This document shows positions 23,607 through 31,965 of a DNA stretch of 64,000 bases, one piece after another. The notes under the pieces were generated by a model. That model was given only the letters and a program-made list of their open reading frames with translations. It searched no databases and was not told the DNA's origin. How positions within the stretch are numbered: the stretch's first letter is position 1; the number at the start of each line of letters is the position of its first letter. This DNA comes from Streptomyces nymphaeiformis (GTDB lineage Bacteria; Actinomycetota; Actinomycetes; Streptomycetales; Streptomycetaceae): NCBI RefSeq assembly GCF_014203895.1, contig NZ_JACHJY010000009.1:474862-538861 (forward strand), read 5' to 3'. The position numbers and the translations under genes are program-made.

Positions 23607-24991
23607 GGCGCCTGCCGCGGGACCGTCACCGTCACCCGGAGCCCGTGCGGCTCGTTCGGGGCGAAGGTCACGCCTCCGCCGCCCGCCGTGAGCAGGACGC
23701 GCGCGATGGAGAGGCCGAGGCCGGAGCCCTTGACGTTCTGGTGGCGGCCGGAGCGCCAGAAGCGGTCGCCGACGCGGCCGAGCTCCTCCTCGGTGAGGCC
23801 CGGCCCGTGGTCGGCGACGACGACGGCGACGGTCGACCGGTCCGGGACGACGGTGACCGTGACCTCCTCCCCGGCGGGGGTGAACTTCAGCGCGTTGTCG
23901 ATCACCGCGTCGAGGGCGCTGGAGAGCGCCACCGGGTCGGCCCAGGCGGTGACCGCCCCGCACTCCCCGGTCAGCGTGACGCCCTTGTCCTCGGCGACCG
24001 GGCGCCAGGACGCGACCCGCTCGTCGGTGAGCGCGCCGACGTCGGTGAGCCGCAGCTCGGCGGCCGCGTGCTCGGCGAGCGCCAGGTCGAGGAGGTCGTC
24101 GAGGACCTGGGCGAGGCGCTTGCCCTCGGTCCGTACGGAGGCGATCTCCTCGTTGCCCTCGGGGAGCTCCAGGGCGAGCAGCTCGATCCGCAGGAGCAGC
24201 GCGGCGAGCGGGTTGCGCAGCTGGTGGGAGGCGTCGGCGACGAAGGCCCGCTGCTGTTCGAGGGCGTCCTCGACGTTGTCGGCCATCTCGTTGAACGAGT
24301 GGGCGAGGCGCCGCAGTTCGGGCGGTCCGCCGGTGGCGGCGACGCGGGAGTTCATCCGGCCGGTGGCGATGTCGTGGGTGACGGCGTCGAGGACGCGGAC
24401 CGGCCGGAGGACCCAGCCGGTGAGGCGGAAGGCGGCGCCGACGGCGAGCAGCATCGCGGCGGCCTCGCCCGCGAAGATCAGCAGCCAGCCGCGCAGGATG
24501 CGGGAGCGGAGCTGTCCGGTGGGCGAGTCGGTGACGACGACGGCGACGACGTCCCCGTCGCGGACGACGGGCGAGGCGATGGTGAGCCGGGCGTCGCCCT
24601 GCCAGGGCCAGACCTGCGGCGGGTCGTGGCTGCGGCGGCCGAGCAGTGCCTCGTTGAAGGCGCGCCTGCCCTCCCCGGCGTCCGGGACGACCCAGTCCTC
24701 GGGGGCGGCGGCCATGGCGCGGTTGTCGCGGTAGAAGATCCCGGCGCGGATGCCGTACACGTCGTGGTAGCTGGCGAGTTCGCCGCTGAGCGTGGCGCGC
24801 CGCTCGTCGGTGCCGGGGCTGCTCTCGCCGACGAACTGGGCGAGGGCGGCGAAGCGCGCGGCGTCGTCGAGCCGGTCGACGACGACCCGCTGCTGCTCGG
24901 ACGCGGCGAGGCTGGCGGCCAGCGGGAAGCCGAGGGCGAGCAGCACGCCGGCCATCAGCACGATGAGCAGCGGGAGGAGTCGGGTGCGCAC
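23594..24991 (-). CDS. gluK: Sensor histidine kinase GluK
   Basis: 465-residue membrane sensor kinase. Transmembrane segment at the N terminus (LLPLLIVLMAGVLLALGFPL), an extracytoplasmic sensor of about 130 residues, a second segment (GWLLIFAGEAAAMLLAVGAA), HAMP, the H-box ASHQLRNPLAALL, N-box IDNALKFTP, and G-boxes DHGPGLTEEE and GSGLGLSIAR. It lies 18 bases after gluR on the same strand; start GTG 24991. By position and domain set it matches GluK of the S. coelicolor GluR-GluK system, which senses extracellular glutamate and controls gluABCD uptake (published). The assignment rests on synteny with the adjacent gluABCD. Confidence 0.88.
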   Translation of the reverse strand: MRTRLLPLLIVLMAGVLLALGFPLAASLAASEQQRVVVDRLDDAARFAALAQFVGESSPGTDERRATLSGELASYHDVYGIRAGIFYRDNRAMAAAPEDWVVPDAGEGRRAFNEALLGRRSHDPPQVWPWQGDARLTIASPVVRDGDVVAVVVTDSPTGQLRSRILRGWLLIFAGEAAAMLLAVGAAFRLTGWVLRPVRVLDAVTHDIATGRMNSRVAATGGPPELRRLAHSFNEMADNVEDALEQQRAFVADASHQLRNPLAALLLRIELLALELPEGNEEIASVRTEGKRLAQVLDDLLDLALAEHAAAELRLTDVGALTDERVASWRPVAEDKGVTLTGECGAVTAWADPVALSSALDAVIDNALKFTPAGEEVTVTVVPDRSTVAVVVADHGPGLTEEELGRVGDRFWRSGRHQNVKGSGLGLSIARVLLTAGGGGVTFAPNEPHGLRVTVTVPRQAPAER

Positions 24992-25009
24992 GTCGGAGCC
25001 GTCCGGGTT

Positions 25010-25723
25010 TTACGCCGCGGGGGCGACGAGGCGGTAGCCGACGCCCCGTACGGTCTCGATCAGGGCGGGCATGCGCAGCTTGGAGCGCAGGGAGGCGACG
25101 TGCACCTCCAGGGTGCGGCCGGTCCCCTCCCAACTGGTGTGCCAGACCTCGCTGATGATCTGCTCGCGGCGGAAGACGACGCCGGGCCGCTGGGCGAGGA
25201 GGGCGAGCAGGTCGAACTCCTTGCGGGTGAGCGGGACGCTCTCGCCGTCGACGCTGACCCGTCGGGTGGGCAGCTCGATGGTGACGGCGCCGAGCCGCAG
25301 AACGGTCCCGTCGGCGGTGCCCTGGGTGCCGCCGGTCTCCTCGGTTCCGGCGCGGCGCCGGCTGACGGCGTGGATGCGGGCGAGGAGCTCGCCGGGGTCG
25401 TAGGGCTTGACGACGTAGTCGTCGGCGCCGAGGTTGAGCCCGTGGATCCGGGAGCGCACGTCACCGCGCGCGGTCACCATGATCACCGGAGTGGTGGTGA
25501 GCTTCCGGATGCGGCCGCAGACCTGGTAGCCGTCCTGGTCGGGCAGTCCGAGGTCGAGCAGGATCACCCCGTACGAGGGACGCTCGCCCTGCGCGGTGGG
25601 CAGGACGGCCTGGAGGGCCTCCTCGCCGTTGCGCGCGTGGTTGACCGTGAAGCCGTGCTTCGCGAGGATCGCGGAGAGAGCGGCGGCGACGTGGTCGTCG
25701 TCCTCGACGAGCAGCAGTCGCAT
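25010..25723 (-). CDS. gluR: Response regulator GluR (OmpR family)
   Basis: 237 residues: receiver domain with the phosphoacceptor in LLDLGLPDQDGYQ (near residue 53) and the conserved Lys in DDYVVKPYDPGELLARI, then an OmpR/PhoB winged-helix domain (LTRKEFDLLALLAQRPGVVF and a SLRSKLR segment). ATG 25723 follows GGAGGAGG, a very strong site. First gene of the gluR-gluK unit, divergent from gluA across 293 bases. By synteny it is the activator of the glutamate importer operon. Its binding site probably lies in the shared intergenic region. Confidence 0.9.
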   Translation of the reverse strand: MRLLLVEDDDHVAAALSAILAKHGFTVNHARNGEEALQAVLPTAQGERPSYGVILLDLGLPDQDGYQVCGRIRKLTTTPVIMVTARGDVRSRIHGLNLGADDYVVKPYDPGELLARIHAVSRRRAGTEETGGTQGTADGTVLRLGAVTIELPTRRVSVDGESVPLTRKEFDLLALLAQRPGVVFRREQIISEVWHTSWEGTGRTLEVHVASLRSKLRMPALIETVRGVGYRLVAPAA

Positions 25724-26016
25724 GCGTACCTCCTCCGTGAAGATTGCTTCGTGATCTTTCGTGGTCTGTCGATGGCGGCTCTCTGTGTACCAGGTGCCAC
25801 CAGGGCATGAACACCGAACATGGGTGTCACAGTCAAGTGTCCCCCTGTTACGTCGGCGTTTCCGTTATGGACCCGGTACGGCCCGGCCGTCACCTTCACA
25901 CTCTGTGTCCGGTTGCGGCCGTATCGTTATCCTCAATTTCCGCTCAGATGTGATGACGGTCGTCACATCGGGTCTCTAGTGTCCTCCCCAACCGAGGAGG
26001 ACGGAGCAAGAGGCCG
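25724..26016. promoter_or_regulatory. gluR / gluA divergent control region with palindrome
   Basis: 293 bases holding both promoters; short open frames in it are not supported. A 19-base near-palindrome at 25949-25967 reads TGTGATGACGGTCGTCACA, with only one symmetric pair of arm positions (and the centre) not matching. It lies 50 bases before the gluA start and is a good candidate operator for GluR or another regulator. The region upstream of it is locally AT-richer than the genes. Confidence 0.6.
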
Positions 26017-26802
26017 ATGAGCGGAGAGTCAGTGTCCAAGAGTCCCGAGGCCACCCCGCGTGCCGCGGACGACCTGGTCGTACTGTCCGACGTGAACAAG
26101 CACTTCGGCGCGCTGCATGTCCTCCAGGACATCGATCTGACGATCACCCGCGGCGAGGTCGTGGTCGTCATCGGGCCCTCCGGGTCCGGCAAGTCGACGC
26201 TGTGCCGCACGATCAACCGGCTGGAGAGCATCGACTCCGGCACCATCACCATCGACGGCAAGCCGCTGCCGCAGGAGGGCCGGGAGCTGGCAAGGCTGCG
26301 TTCCGACGTCGGCATGGTCTTCCAGTCGTTCAACCTCTTCGCGCACAAGACGGTGCTCGAGAACGTGATGCTGGGCCAGATCAAGGTCCGCAAGACGGAG
26401 AAGAAGGCCGCCGAGACCAAGGCCCGGGCCCTGCTCGACCGGGTCGGCGTCGGCACCCAGGCGGACAAGTACCCCGCTCAGCTCTCCGGCGGCCAGCAGC
26501 AGCGCGTGGCGATCGCCCGCGCGCTGGCCATGGACCCGAAGGTCATGCTCTTCGACGAGCCGACCTCGGCCCTGGACCCGGAGATGATCAACGAGGTCCT
26601 GGAGGTCATGCAGCAGCTGGCCCGGGACGGCATGACGATGGTGGTCGTGACCCACGAGATGGGCTTCGCGCGCTCCGCCGCCAACCGCGTCGTCTTCATG
26701 GCCGACGGAAAGATCGTCGAGCAGGCGACACCCGAGGAGTTCTTCAGCAACCCGCGCAGTGACCGGGCCAAGGACTTCCTGTCCAAAATCCTTCACCACT
26801 GA
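26017..26802 (+). CDS. gluA: Glutamate ABC transporter ATP-binding protein
   Basis: 261-residue polar-amino-acid-type ABC ATPase. Walker A GPSGSGKST, Q-loop MVFQSFNLF, signature LSGGQQQRVAIARALA, Walker B VMLFDEPTSALDPE and the switch His in VVVTHEMGF are all intact. It energises glutamate uptake with GluB, GluC and GluD. The start ATG 26017 gives an N terminus of the usual length; a GTG at 26032 with GGAGAG close by is an alternative. First gene of gluABCD, divergent from gluR. Confidence 0.94.
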   Translation: MSGESVSKSPEATPRAADDLVVLSDVNKHFGALHVLQDIDLTITRGEVVVVIGPSGSGKSTLCRTINRLESIDSGTITIDGKPLPQEGRELARLRSDVGMVFQSFNLFAHKTVLENVMLGQIKVRKTEKKAAETKARALLDRVGVGTQADKYPAQLSGGQQQRVAIARALAMDPKVMLFDEPTSALDPEMINEVLEVMQQLARDGMTMVVVTHEMGFARSAANRVVFMADGKIVEQATPEEFFSNPRSDRAKDFLSKILHH

Positions 26803-26857
26803 GCGAGTTGACGACCTAGTCTTCCCCACTCACGCCTACTCAAGGGAACTTTCCTCC

Positions 26858-27676
26858 ATGAAGCTTCGCAGCACCGCCGCCGCCGCGGCCGTCGTCGTCC
26901 TCGCCCTCACCGCCACCGCCTGCGGCAGCGGCTCCGACTCCGGCAGCAACGGCGACAAGATCACCATCGGCATCAAGTTCGACCAGCCGGGCCTGGGCCT
27001 GAAGACCCCGGACGGCAAGTACGCCGGTTTCGACGTGGACGTCGCCAAGTACGTGGCGAAGGAGCTCGGTTACTCCGAGGACAAGATCGACTGGAAGCAG
27101 GCGCCGAGCGCCGAGCGCGAGAACCTGATCAAGAACGGTGACGTGAAGTTCGTCGTCGCCAGCTACTCGATCAACGACAAGCGCAAGAAGGAGGTCGACT
27201 TCGCGGGTCCGTACTTCCTGACCCACCAGGACCTCCTCGTCCGCGCCGACGACAACTCGATCACCAAGGTCGAGGACCTCAACTCCAAGAAGCTCTGCTC
27301 GGTCACCGGCTCGACCTCCGCGCAGAACGTCAAGGAGAAGCTCGCCCCGAAGGCCGACCTCCAGCAGCTCGGCGGCTACTCCGAGTGCCTCACCGGCCTG
27401 GAGAACAAGGCCGTCGACGCCCTCACCACGGACGCCTCCATCCTCGCGGGCTACGCCTCGCAGAAGGAGCTCCAGGGCAAGTTCAAGCTCGTCGGCCTGA
27501 AGATGAGCGACGAGAACTACGGCATCGGCCTGAAGAAGGGCGACGACGAGCTGCGCGGCAAGATCAACAAGGCGCTGGAGAAGATGGTCTCCGACGGCAC
27601 CTGGGAGAAGCTCGTCAAGGCGAACTTCGGCCCCTCCGGCTACAAGTACGAGGCCGCGCCGGCGATCCAGAAGTAA
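26858..27676 (+). CDS. gluB: Glutamate-binding lipoprotein
   Basis: 272-residue solute-binding protein for polar amino acids. Lipoprotein signal with the lipobox LTATAC (Cys22), a Gly/Ser-rich linker, then the SBP_bac_3 domain (ITIGIKFDQPG, YAGFDVDVAKYVAKELGY, SINDKRKKEVDFAGPYF). ATG 26858 lies 55 bases after gluA. A hairpin follows the stop and probably limits transcription into gluC and gluD, giving excess binding protein. Homologue of GluB of the S. coelicolor and Corynebacterium glutamate importers. Confidence 0.94.
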   Translation: MKLRSTAAAAAVVVLALTATACGSGSDSGSNGDKITIGIKFDQPGLGLKTPDGKYAGFDVDVAKYVAKELGYSEDKIDWKQAPSAERENLIKNGDVKFVVASYSINDKRKKEVDFAGPYFLTHQDLLVRADDNSITKVEDLNSKKLCSVTGSTSAQNVKEKLAPKADLQQLGGYSECLTGLENKAVDALTTDASILAGYASQKELQGKFKLVGLKMSDENYGIGLKKGDDELRGKINKALEKMVSDGTWEKLVKANFGPSGYKYEAAPAIQK

Positions 27677-27695
27677 CCCACCCGCCTCTGCCGTG

Positions 27696-27722
27696 ACGGC
27701 CGCCCCGCACTCGGGCGGCCGT
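27696..27722 (+). terminator. Intra-operon hairpin between gluB and gluC
   Basis: Perfect 10-bp inverted repeat ACGGCCGCCC / GGGCGGCCGT with a 7-base loop, 20 bases after the gluB stop and 74 bases before gluC. It likely acts as a partial terminator or an mRNA 3' stabiliser, which would raise gluA-gluB over gluC-gluD expression. Confidence 0.7.
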
Positions 27723-27795
27723 CGCACCGGCACCGGCCGCCGCCCACGCGGCGGCCTCCACACCGACCGACCACCAGGGGAGAGCGCGGGGCATC

Positions 27796-28470
27796 GTGTT
27801 CGACTTTCTTGATTCCGGGCAGTACGACCTGCTCGGCGCCTTCTGGGTGACGGCTCAGCTCGCCCTCTACTCGGCGATCGGCTCACTGGTCTGGGGCACC
27901 GCCCTGGTCGCCATGCGGGTCAGCCCGGTCCCGCTGATGCGGGGCTTCGCCACCGCGTACGTCAACATCGTCCGGAACACTCCGCTGACGGTGGTCCTCG
28001 TCGCCTGCCTGCTGGGCCTCAACCAGACCCTGGGCGTCACGCTCGGCGCGGAGACCTTCGAGAACATCGGCTTCCGCCTCGCCGTCCTCGGACTCGTCGC
28101 CTACACCGGCACCTTCGTCTGCGAGGCGCTGCGCTCGGGCATCAACACCGTGCCGCCGGGCCAGGCCGAGGCCGCCCGCGCGCTGGGCCTGAGCTTCACC
28201 CAGGTCCTCCGGCTCGTGATCCTCCCGCAGGCCTTCCGCGCCTCGGTGACCCCCCTCGCGAACGTCCTGATCGCCCTCACCAAGAACACCACGGTGGCGG
28301 CCGCGATCGGCGCCGCAGAGACCTCGCTCCTGATGAAGACGATGCTGGAGAACGAGACCGACGCCCTCTTCACCGTCTTCGCGATCTTCGCCTTCGGCTT
28401 CATCGTCCTCACCCTCCCCACCGGCCTGGTCCTCGGCTGGGCGGCCAAGCGACTGGCGGTGAAGCGATGA
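27796..28470 (+). CDS. gluC: Glutamate ABC transporter permease
   Basis: 224-residue HisM-type permease with about five membrane helices (LGAFWVTAQLALYSAIGSLV first) and the EAA-type coupling loop EAARALGLSFTQVLRLVILP that contacts the ATPase. The start is GTG 27796, about 11 bases after GGGGAGAG. The last four bases overlap gluD (ATGA), so the two permeases are made together. Confidence 0.92.
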   Translation: MFDFLDSGQYDLLGAFWVTAQLALYSAIGSLVWGTALVAMRVSPVPLMRGFATAYVNIVRNTPLTVVLVACLLGLNQTLGVTLGAETFENIGFRLAVLGLVAYTGTFVCEALRSGINTVPPGQAEAARALGLSFTQVLRLVILPQAFRASVTPLANVLIALTKNTTVAAAIGAAETSLLMKTMLENETDALFTVFAIFAFGFIVLTLPTGLVLGWAAKRLAVKR

Positions 28471-29357
28471 GCTCCGTCCTGTACGACACCCCCGGCCCGC
28501 GCGCGAAGCGGCGCAACGTCGTCTACACGATCGTCTTCCTCGCGGTCCTCGCCCTGGTGGGCTGGTGGGTGCTCGACGCCCTGAACGCCAAGCACCAGCT
28601 GGACGCGGACAAGTGGAGTCCGTTCGTCACCGACTCCCAGGTCTGGACGACGTACCTGCTGCCCGGCCTCACCGAGACCCTCAAGGCCGCGGCGCTGTCC
28701 ATCGTCATCGCGCTGCCGCTCGGCGCGGCCCTCGGCATCGGCCGGCTCTCCGACCACCGCTGGGTACGCGTGCCCGTCGGCGCGCTCGTGGAGTTCTTCC
28801 GCGCCATCCCGGTGCTGCTCCTGATGATGTTCGCGAGCGCCCTGTACCGCGAGTTCACGACCGTCAGCTCCGACTTCCGCCCGCTGTACGCGGTCGTCAC
28901 CGGCCTGGTGCTCTACAACGCCTCCGTCATCGCCGAGGTCGTCCGGGCCGGCGTGCTCACCCTGCCCCGGGGCCAGGGCGACGCGGCCGTCGCGCTCGGC
29001 ATGCGCAAGGGCCAGACCATGCTGTACGTCCTGCTGCCGCAGGCCGTGACCGTCATGCTCCCGGCCCTGGTCAGCCAGCTCGTCGTCATCGTGAAGGACA
29101 CCGCGCTCGGCGGCGCCCTGCTCGGCTTCGGGGAGCTGCTCAGCCAGAACCGGCAGATCACGGCCAACTACGGCGCGAACACCATCGCCACGCTCGTGGT
29201 CATCGCGCTCCTCTACATCGTCCTCAACTTCCTCCTCACCACCCTCGCGAGCCGTCTCGAGAAGCGGCTGCGGCGTGGCAGGAAGTCCCCCTCGGTGACC
29301 CTCCCCGCCCAGGCGGGAGCCACCGACGTGAAGTCGGAAGCCGTCAGCGGCGCCTGA
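28467..29357 (+). CDS. gluD: Glutamate ABC transporter permease
   Basis: 296-residue second permease subunit. It has a cytoplasmic N-terminal segment, a first helix (VVYTIVFLAVLALVGWWVL), a sizeable external loop, then the HisM-like core with the coupling loop GDAAVALGMRKGQTMLYVLL, and a basic C-terminal tail. The ATG overlaps the gluC stop. Last gene of gluABCD. A clear terminator was not found after it. Confidence 0.92.
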   Translation: MSSVLYDTPGPRAKRRNVVYTIVFLAVLALVGWWVLDALNAKHQLDADKWSPFVTDSQVWTTYLLPGLTETLKAAALSIVIALPLGAALGIGRLSDHRWVRVPVGALVEFFRAIPVLLLMMFASALYREFTTVSSDFRPLYAVVTGLVLYNASVIAEVVRAGVLTLPRGQGDAAVALGMRKGQTMLYVLLPQAVTVMLPALVSQLVVIVKDTALGGALLGFGELLSQNRQITANYGANTIATLVVIALLYIVLNFLLTTLASRLEKRLRRGRKSPSVTLPAQAGATDVKSEAVSGA

Positions 29358-29549
29358 CGGCCAAGAGGTCCGTGAGCCACCAGGGGTGGGCCGGAGCGGT
29401 ACTGATCCCAGGTCAACCGCACCGCGCCCACCCCGTCGCTTGACGCGGGCACCCTCAGTGGGTTGCATACGGTCTGTGATCAACCACCGGGCTCGTGCCA
29501 CACTCAGCTGTGCTGCCCCCATGACCGTCCGGCCTTCAGGAGCCGCGCC

Positions 29550-31217
29550 GTGGACCCGGTGATCATCGTGGGCGCGGGGCCGGTCGGCCTCGCGCTCTCC
29601 CTCGCGCTCGCCGCGCAGGGCGTGCCCAGCGTCGTCCTCGACGAGGGCACCGGCAAGGAGGAGCCCCGCCCGGCGCGGAGCGTCGTCCTGCGCGCCGACA
29701 TGGCCGCGATGGTCGAGCGGCTCGGCTGCACGACCCTCCGTGACGAGGGCGTCCGCTGGATCGGCTGGCGCGGGATGCGCCGCCGCCAGGAGGTGCGCCG
29801 GCTCACCCTCGACCTGGGGCTCGGCGGCACGGAGGAGTGGTCCGAGGACCCCGACGCGCCCGCCGCCCCGGCCGCCCCGCTGCACATCCCCCAGCACGCC
29901 CTGGCCCGCGGACTGCGCGACGCCATCTCCCGGCAGAAGCTGATCCGGCTCGTCACCGAGTCCCGGCTCGACACCATCGAGCAGGACAAGGACGGCGTCG
30001 TCGCCCACACCCGCGGCCCGGAGGGCACCTGGTGGCGCGGCAGCCATCTCGTCGGCTGCGACGGCGCCCGCTCGACCGTGCGCAAGCTGCTCGGGATCCG
30101 TTTCCCCGGCCGCACGGCGGTGGAGCGGCACGCCGTCGCCGCGCTGCGCACCGAACTCCCCTGGCCCGGCGAGGCCCTGTTGCACCGTCAGCCACCGTGG
30201 CGCGGCGCCGCCGAGGAGATCACCGCGCGTCCGCTGCCCGACGGGGTGTGGCGGATCGACTGGCTGCTGCCGCCCCGCGGCGACCTCGTCACCCCGGACG
30301 CGCTGGTCGCCCGCATCCGCGAGACCCTGGCCGGCTGGTGCGAGGGCGTGACACCCCCGTACGAACTCATCGACACCGGCGTCCACACCCTGCACCACCG
30401 GCTCGCCCGCCGCTGGCGGGTCGACCGGGTCCTCCTCGCCGGGGACGCGGCGCACCTGCTCGGCGCGGTCGGCACCCAGGGCCTCGACGAGGGGCTGCGG
30501 GACGTGGACAACCTCGCCTGGAAGCTCGCCCACACCTGGCACCACGGCGGCTCGGACCGGCTGCTCGACAGCTACCAGAGCGAGCGGCGGACGGCCGTCG
30601 CGACCCGGCTGCGCGCCGCGGACCAGTCGCTGCCGGTGCTGCGCGGCGGCGGGGGCCTGCGGACGTACCTCCCCGGGGCCGGCCGCGGCCACGACGCCCT
30701 GCTGACCGACGGCCACGTGGGGCGCGGCCCGCTCGGCGCGCCCCCGGCGTACCCCCACTCCCCGCTCGCGCCCGAGTACACCGAGGGGCAGACGCCCGTC
30801 GGCACCCCGGCGGGCGCCCCCGTCGAGGACGTCCGTGTGACCGCCCCCGACGGCACGACCGTACGGCTCCGGGACCGCCTCGGCCAGGGCCGCCTCCTGG
30901 TCCTCCTGGTCGCCCCCGGCACCGGCGTGTGGGACCGGCGCCACTGGCGCACCGCGGGGGTGATGCCCCGGCTCGAAGAGGCGGTCGACGCGCTCCCGGT
31001 GAAGGCCGAGGTCCTGGTGACGGAGGCCTACCCGGGGGCTCCGGCCCACGCCGTCCTGCTCGTACGGCCCGACGGGCACCTCGTCGCCGCCTTCTCCGGG
31101 GTCCGCCCTGAGGAGCTGTACGCGGCGGCGGACGCGGCCCGTGGCGGCGAGGCCACGGACCCGGAACCCGCCGAAGAGGTGCCGGTGGGGAGCGACCGCA
31201 CGGCGGACATGCATTGA
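29550..31217 (+). CDS. FAD-dependent monooxygenase
   Basis: 555-residue class A flavin hydroxylase of the MhpA/PheA type. It has the nucleotide motif VIIVGAGPVGLALSLALA at the N terminus, CDGARSTVRKLLGI near residue 175, LLAGDAAHLLGAVGTQGLDE near residue 300, and a C-terminal thioredoxin-like domain as in phenol hydroxylases. The start is GTG 29550 with AGGAG 8-9 bases upstream; the frame is open 87 bases further up without a ribosome site. It stands alone between gluD and the cysteine dioxygenase leader. This gene class is also found next to gluABCD in other Streptomyces as I recall. Substrate unknown, probably a phenolic compound. Confidence 0.85.
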   Translation: MDPVIIVGAGPVGLALSLALAAQGVPSVVLDEGTGKEEPRPARSVVLRADMAAMVERLGCTTLRDEGVRWIGWRGMRRRQEVRRLTLDLGLGGTEEWSEDPDAPAAPAAPLHIPQHALARGLRDAISRQKLIRLVTESRLDTIEQDKDGVVAHTRGPEGTWWRGSHLVGCDGARSTVRKLLGIRFPGRTAVERHAVAALRTELPWPGEALLHRQPPWRGAAEEITARPLPDGVWRIDWLLPPRGDLVTPDALVARIRETLAGWCEGVTPPYELIDTGVHTLHHRLARRWRVDRVLLAGDAAHLLGAVGTQGLDEGLRDVDNLAWKLAHTWHHGGSDRLLDSYQSERRTAVATRLRAADQSLPVLRGGGGLRTYLPGAGRGHDALLTDGHVGRGPLGAPPAYPHSPLAPEYTEGQTPVGTPAGAPVEDVRVTAPDGTTVRLRDRLGQGRLLVLLVAPGTGVWDRRHWRTAGVMPRLEEAVDALPVKAEVLVTEAYPGAPAHAVLLVRPDGHLVAAFSGVRPEELYAAADAARGGEATDPEPAEEVPVGSDRTADMH

Positions 31218-31288
31218 TTCGCGCAGGCGCGCATGGTGTACTCCGGAGCGTGACCGACACCGATGTGCGCCTGTGGCGGAGGGTCCAT

Positions 31289-31336
31289 ATGGACCTCCTC
31301 CGCTATGCGGGCTGCGTGTGTCGCCCGTCCTGCTGA
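31289..31336 (+). CDS. Cysteine-rich leader peptide (attenuator uORF)
   Basis: 15-codon frame MDLLRYAGCVCRPSC ending in TGA, with GGAGGG (31278-31283) five bases upstream. Three of the last seven codons are Cys, one of them the final sense codon. It precedes a cysteine dioxygenase and a rhodanese by 92 bases, with an inverted repeat (31367-31384) between. Cysteine-rich uORFs in actinobacteria act as cysteine-responsive attenuators of sulfur genes (shown in mycobacteria), and Streptomyces has similar putative leader peptides. The gene order, ribosome site and codon content support this role, which is nonetheless untested here. Confidence 0.72.
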   Translation: MDLLRYAGCVCRPSC

Positions 31337-31366
31337 TCTCGCCCTGCCCCCGCGCGCCCCGCCGCT

Positions 31367-31384
31367 GACGCACGTCCGTGCGTC
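31367..31384 (+). promoter_or_regulatory. Hairpin in the cysteine dioxygenase leader
   Basis: Perfect inverted repeat GACGCACG / CGTGCGTC with a 2-base centre, 30 bases after the leader peptide stop and 44 bases before the structural gene start. Candidate attenuator element whose folding may depend on ribosome stalling at the Cys codons. Confidence 0.5.
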
Positions 31385-31428
31385 GTGTGTGCCGTCGCGC
31401 GCTCTTTCGCGATCTCAGGACGGTCACC

Positions 31429-31965
31429 GTGCCCCAACACGTCACCACCCCCACCCCCCTGTCTCCCGCCTCCGCCCCGACGTCGGCCGAACTCCTCGAC
31501 TTCGTGCGCCGTACGGCGGCCGACCGGGAACTCGTCGACTCCCTGCCCCTCGACCCCGAAGGCCGTACCTGGGTACGGCTCGACGGCCCCGGCGGCAGCG
31601 AGGCCTGGCTCATCGGCTGGCCGCCCGGTACCGGCACCGGCTGGCACGACCACGCCGAGTCGCTGGGCGCCTTCGCGACCGCGCGTGGCACCCTGACCGA
31701 GAACGCGCTCGCGGTCCGCCTGCCGGCGAGCGGCTGGAAGACCCTGGAACTGGCCGACGGCCTCGACCGCTCCCGGCGCCTGTCGGAAGGCACCGGCCGG
31801 GCCTTCGGACGGCACCACGTGCACGAGGTGCTCAACGAGTCCGCGGACACCCACGCGGTGTCGGTGCACGCCTACCATCCGCCGCTCCCGCTGATCCGGC
31901 GGTTCAGCCGGACGGGTGCGGTGCTCCGTCTGGAGCAGGTCGAGCGTCCGGAGGAGTGGCAGTGA
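31429..31965 (+). CDS. Cysteine dioxygenase-family cupin
   Basis: 178-residue thiol dioxygenase that oxidises cysteine (or a related thiol) to the sulfinate using Fe(II) and O2. The metal-binding histidines are visible in GTGWHDHAES (two His near residue 80) and FGRHHVHEVLN (third His near residue 130). The Arg-type bacterial subgroup cannot be assigned with certainty. The start is GTG 31429 with AGGA upstream. The stop overlaps the rhodanese start as GTGA. A Cys-rich leader upstream suggests induction according to cysteine level. Confidence 0.85.
   Translation: MPQHVTTPTPLSPASAPTSAELLDFVRRTAADRELVDSLPLDPEGRTWVRLDGPGGSEAWLIGWPPGTGTGWHDHAESLGAFATARGTLTENALAVRLPASGWKTLELADGLDRSRRLSEGTGRAFGRHHVHEVLNESADTHAVSVHAYHPPLPLIRRFSRTGAVLRLEQVERPEEWQ

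Noticed and set aside
25761..26020. Short frames in the gluR-gluA gap
   Set aside because: They lack ribosome sites and overlap the presumed promoters and palindrome.
28101..31850. Open frame of 1249 codons on the minus strand
   Set aside because: Antisense to gluC, gluD and the monooxygenase; no family motif.
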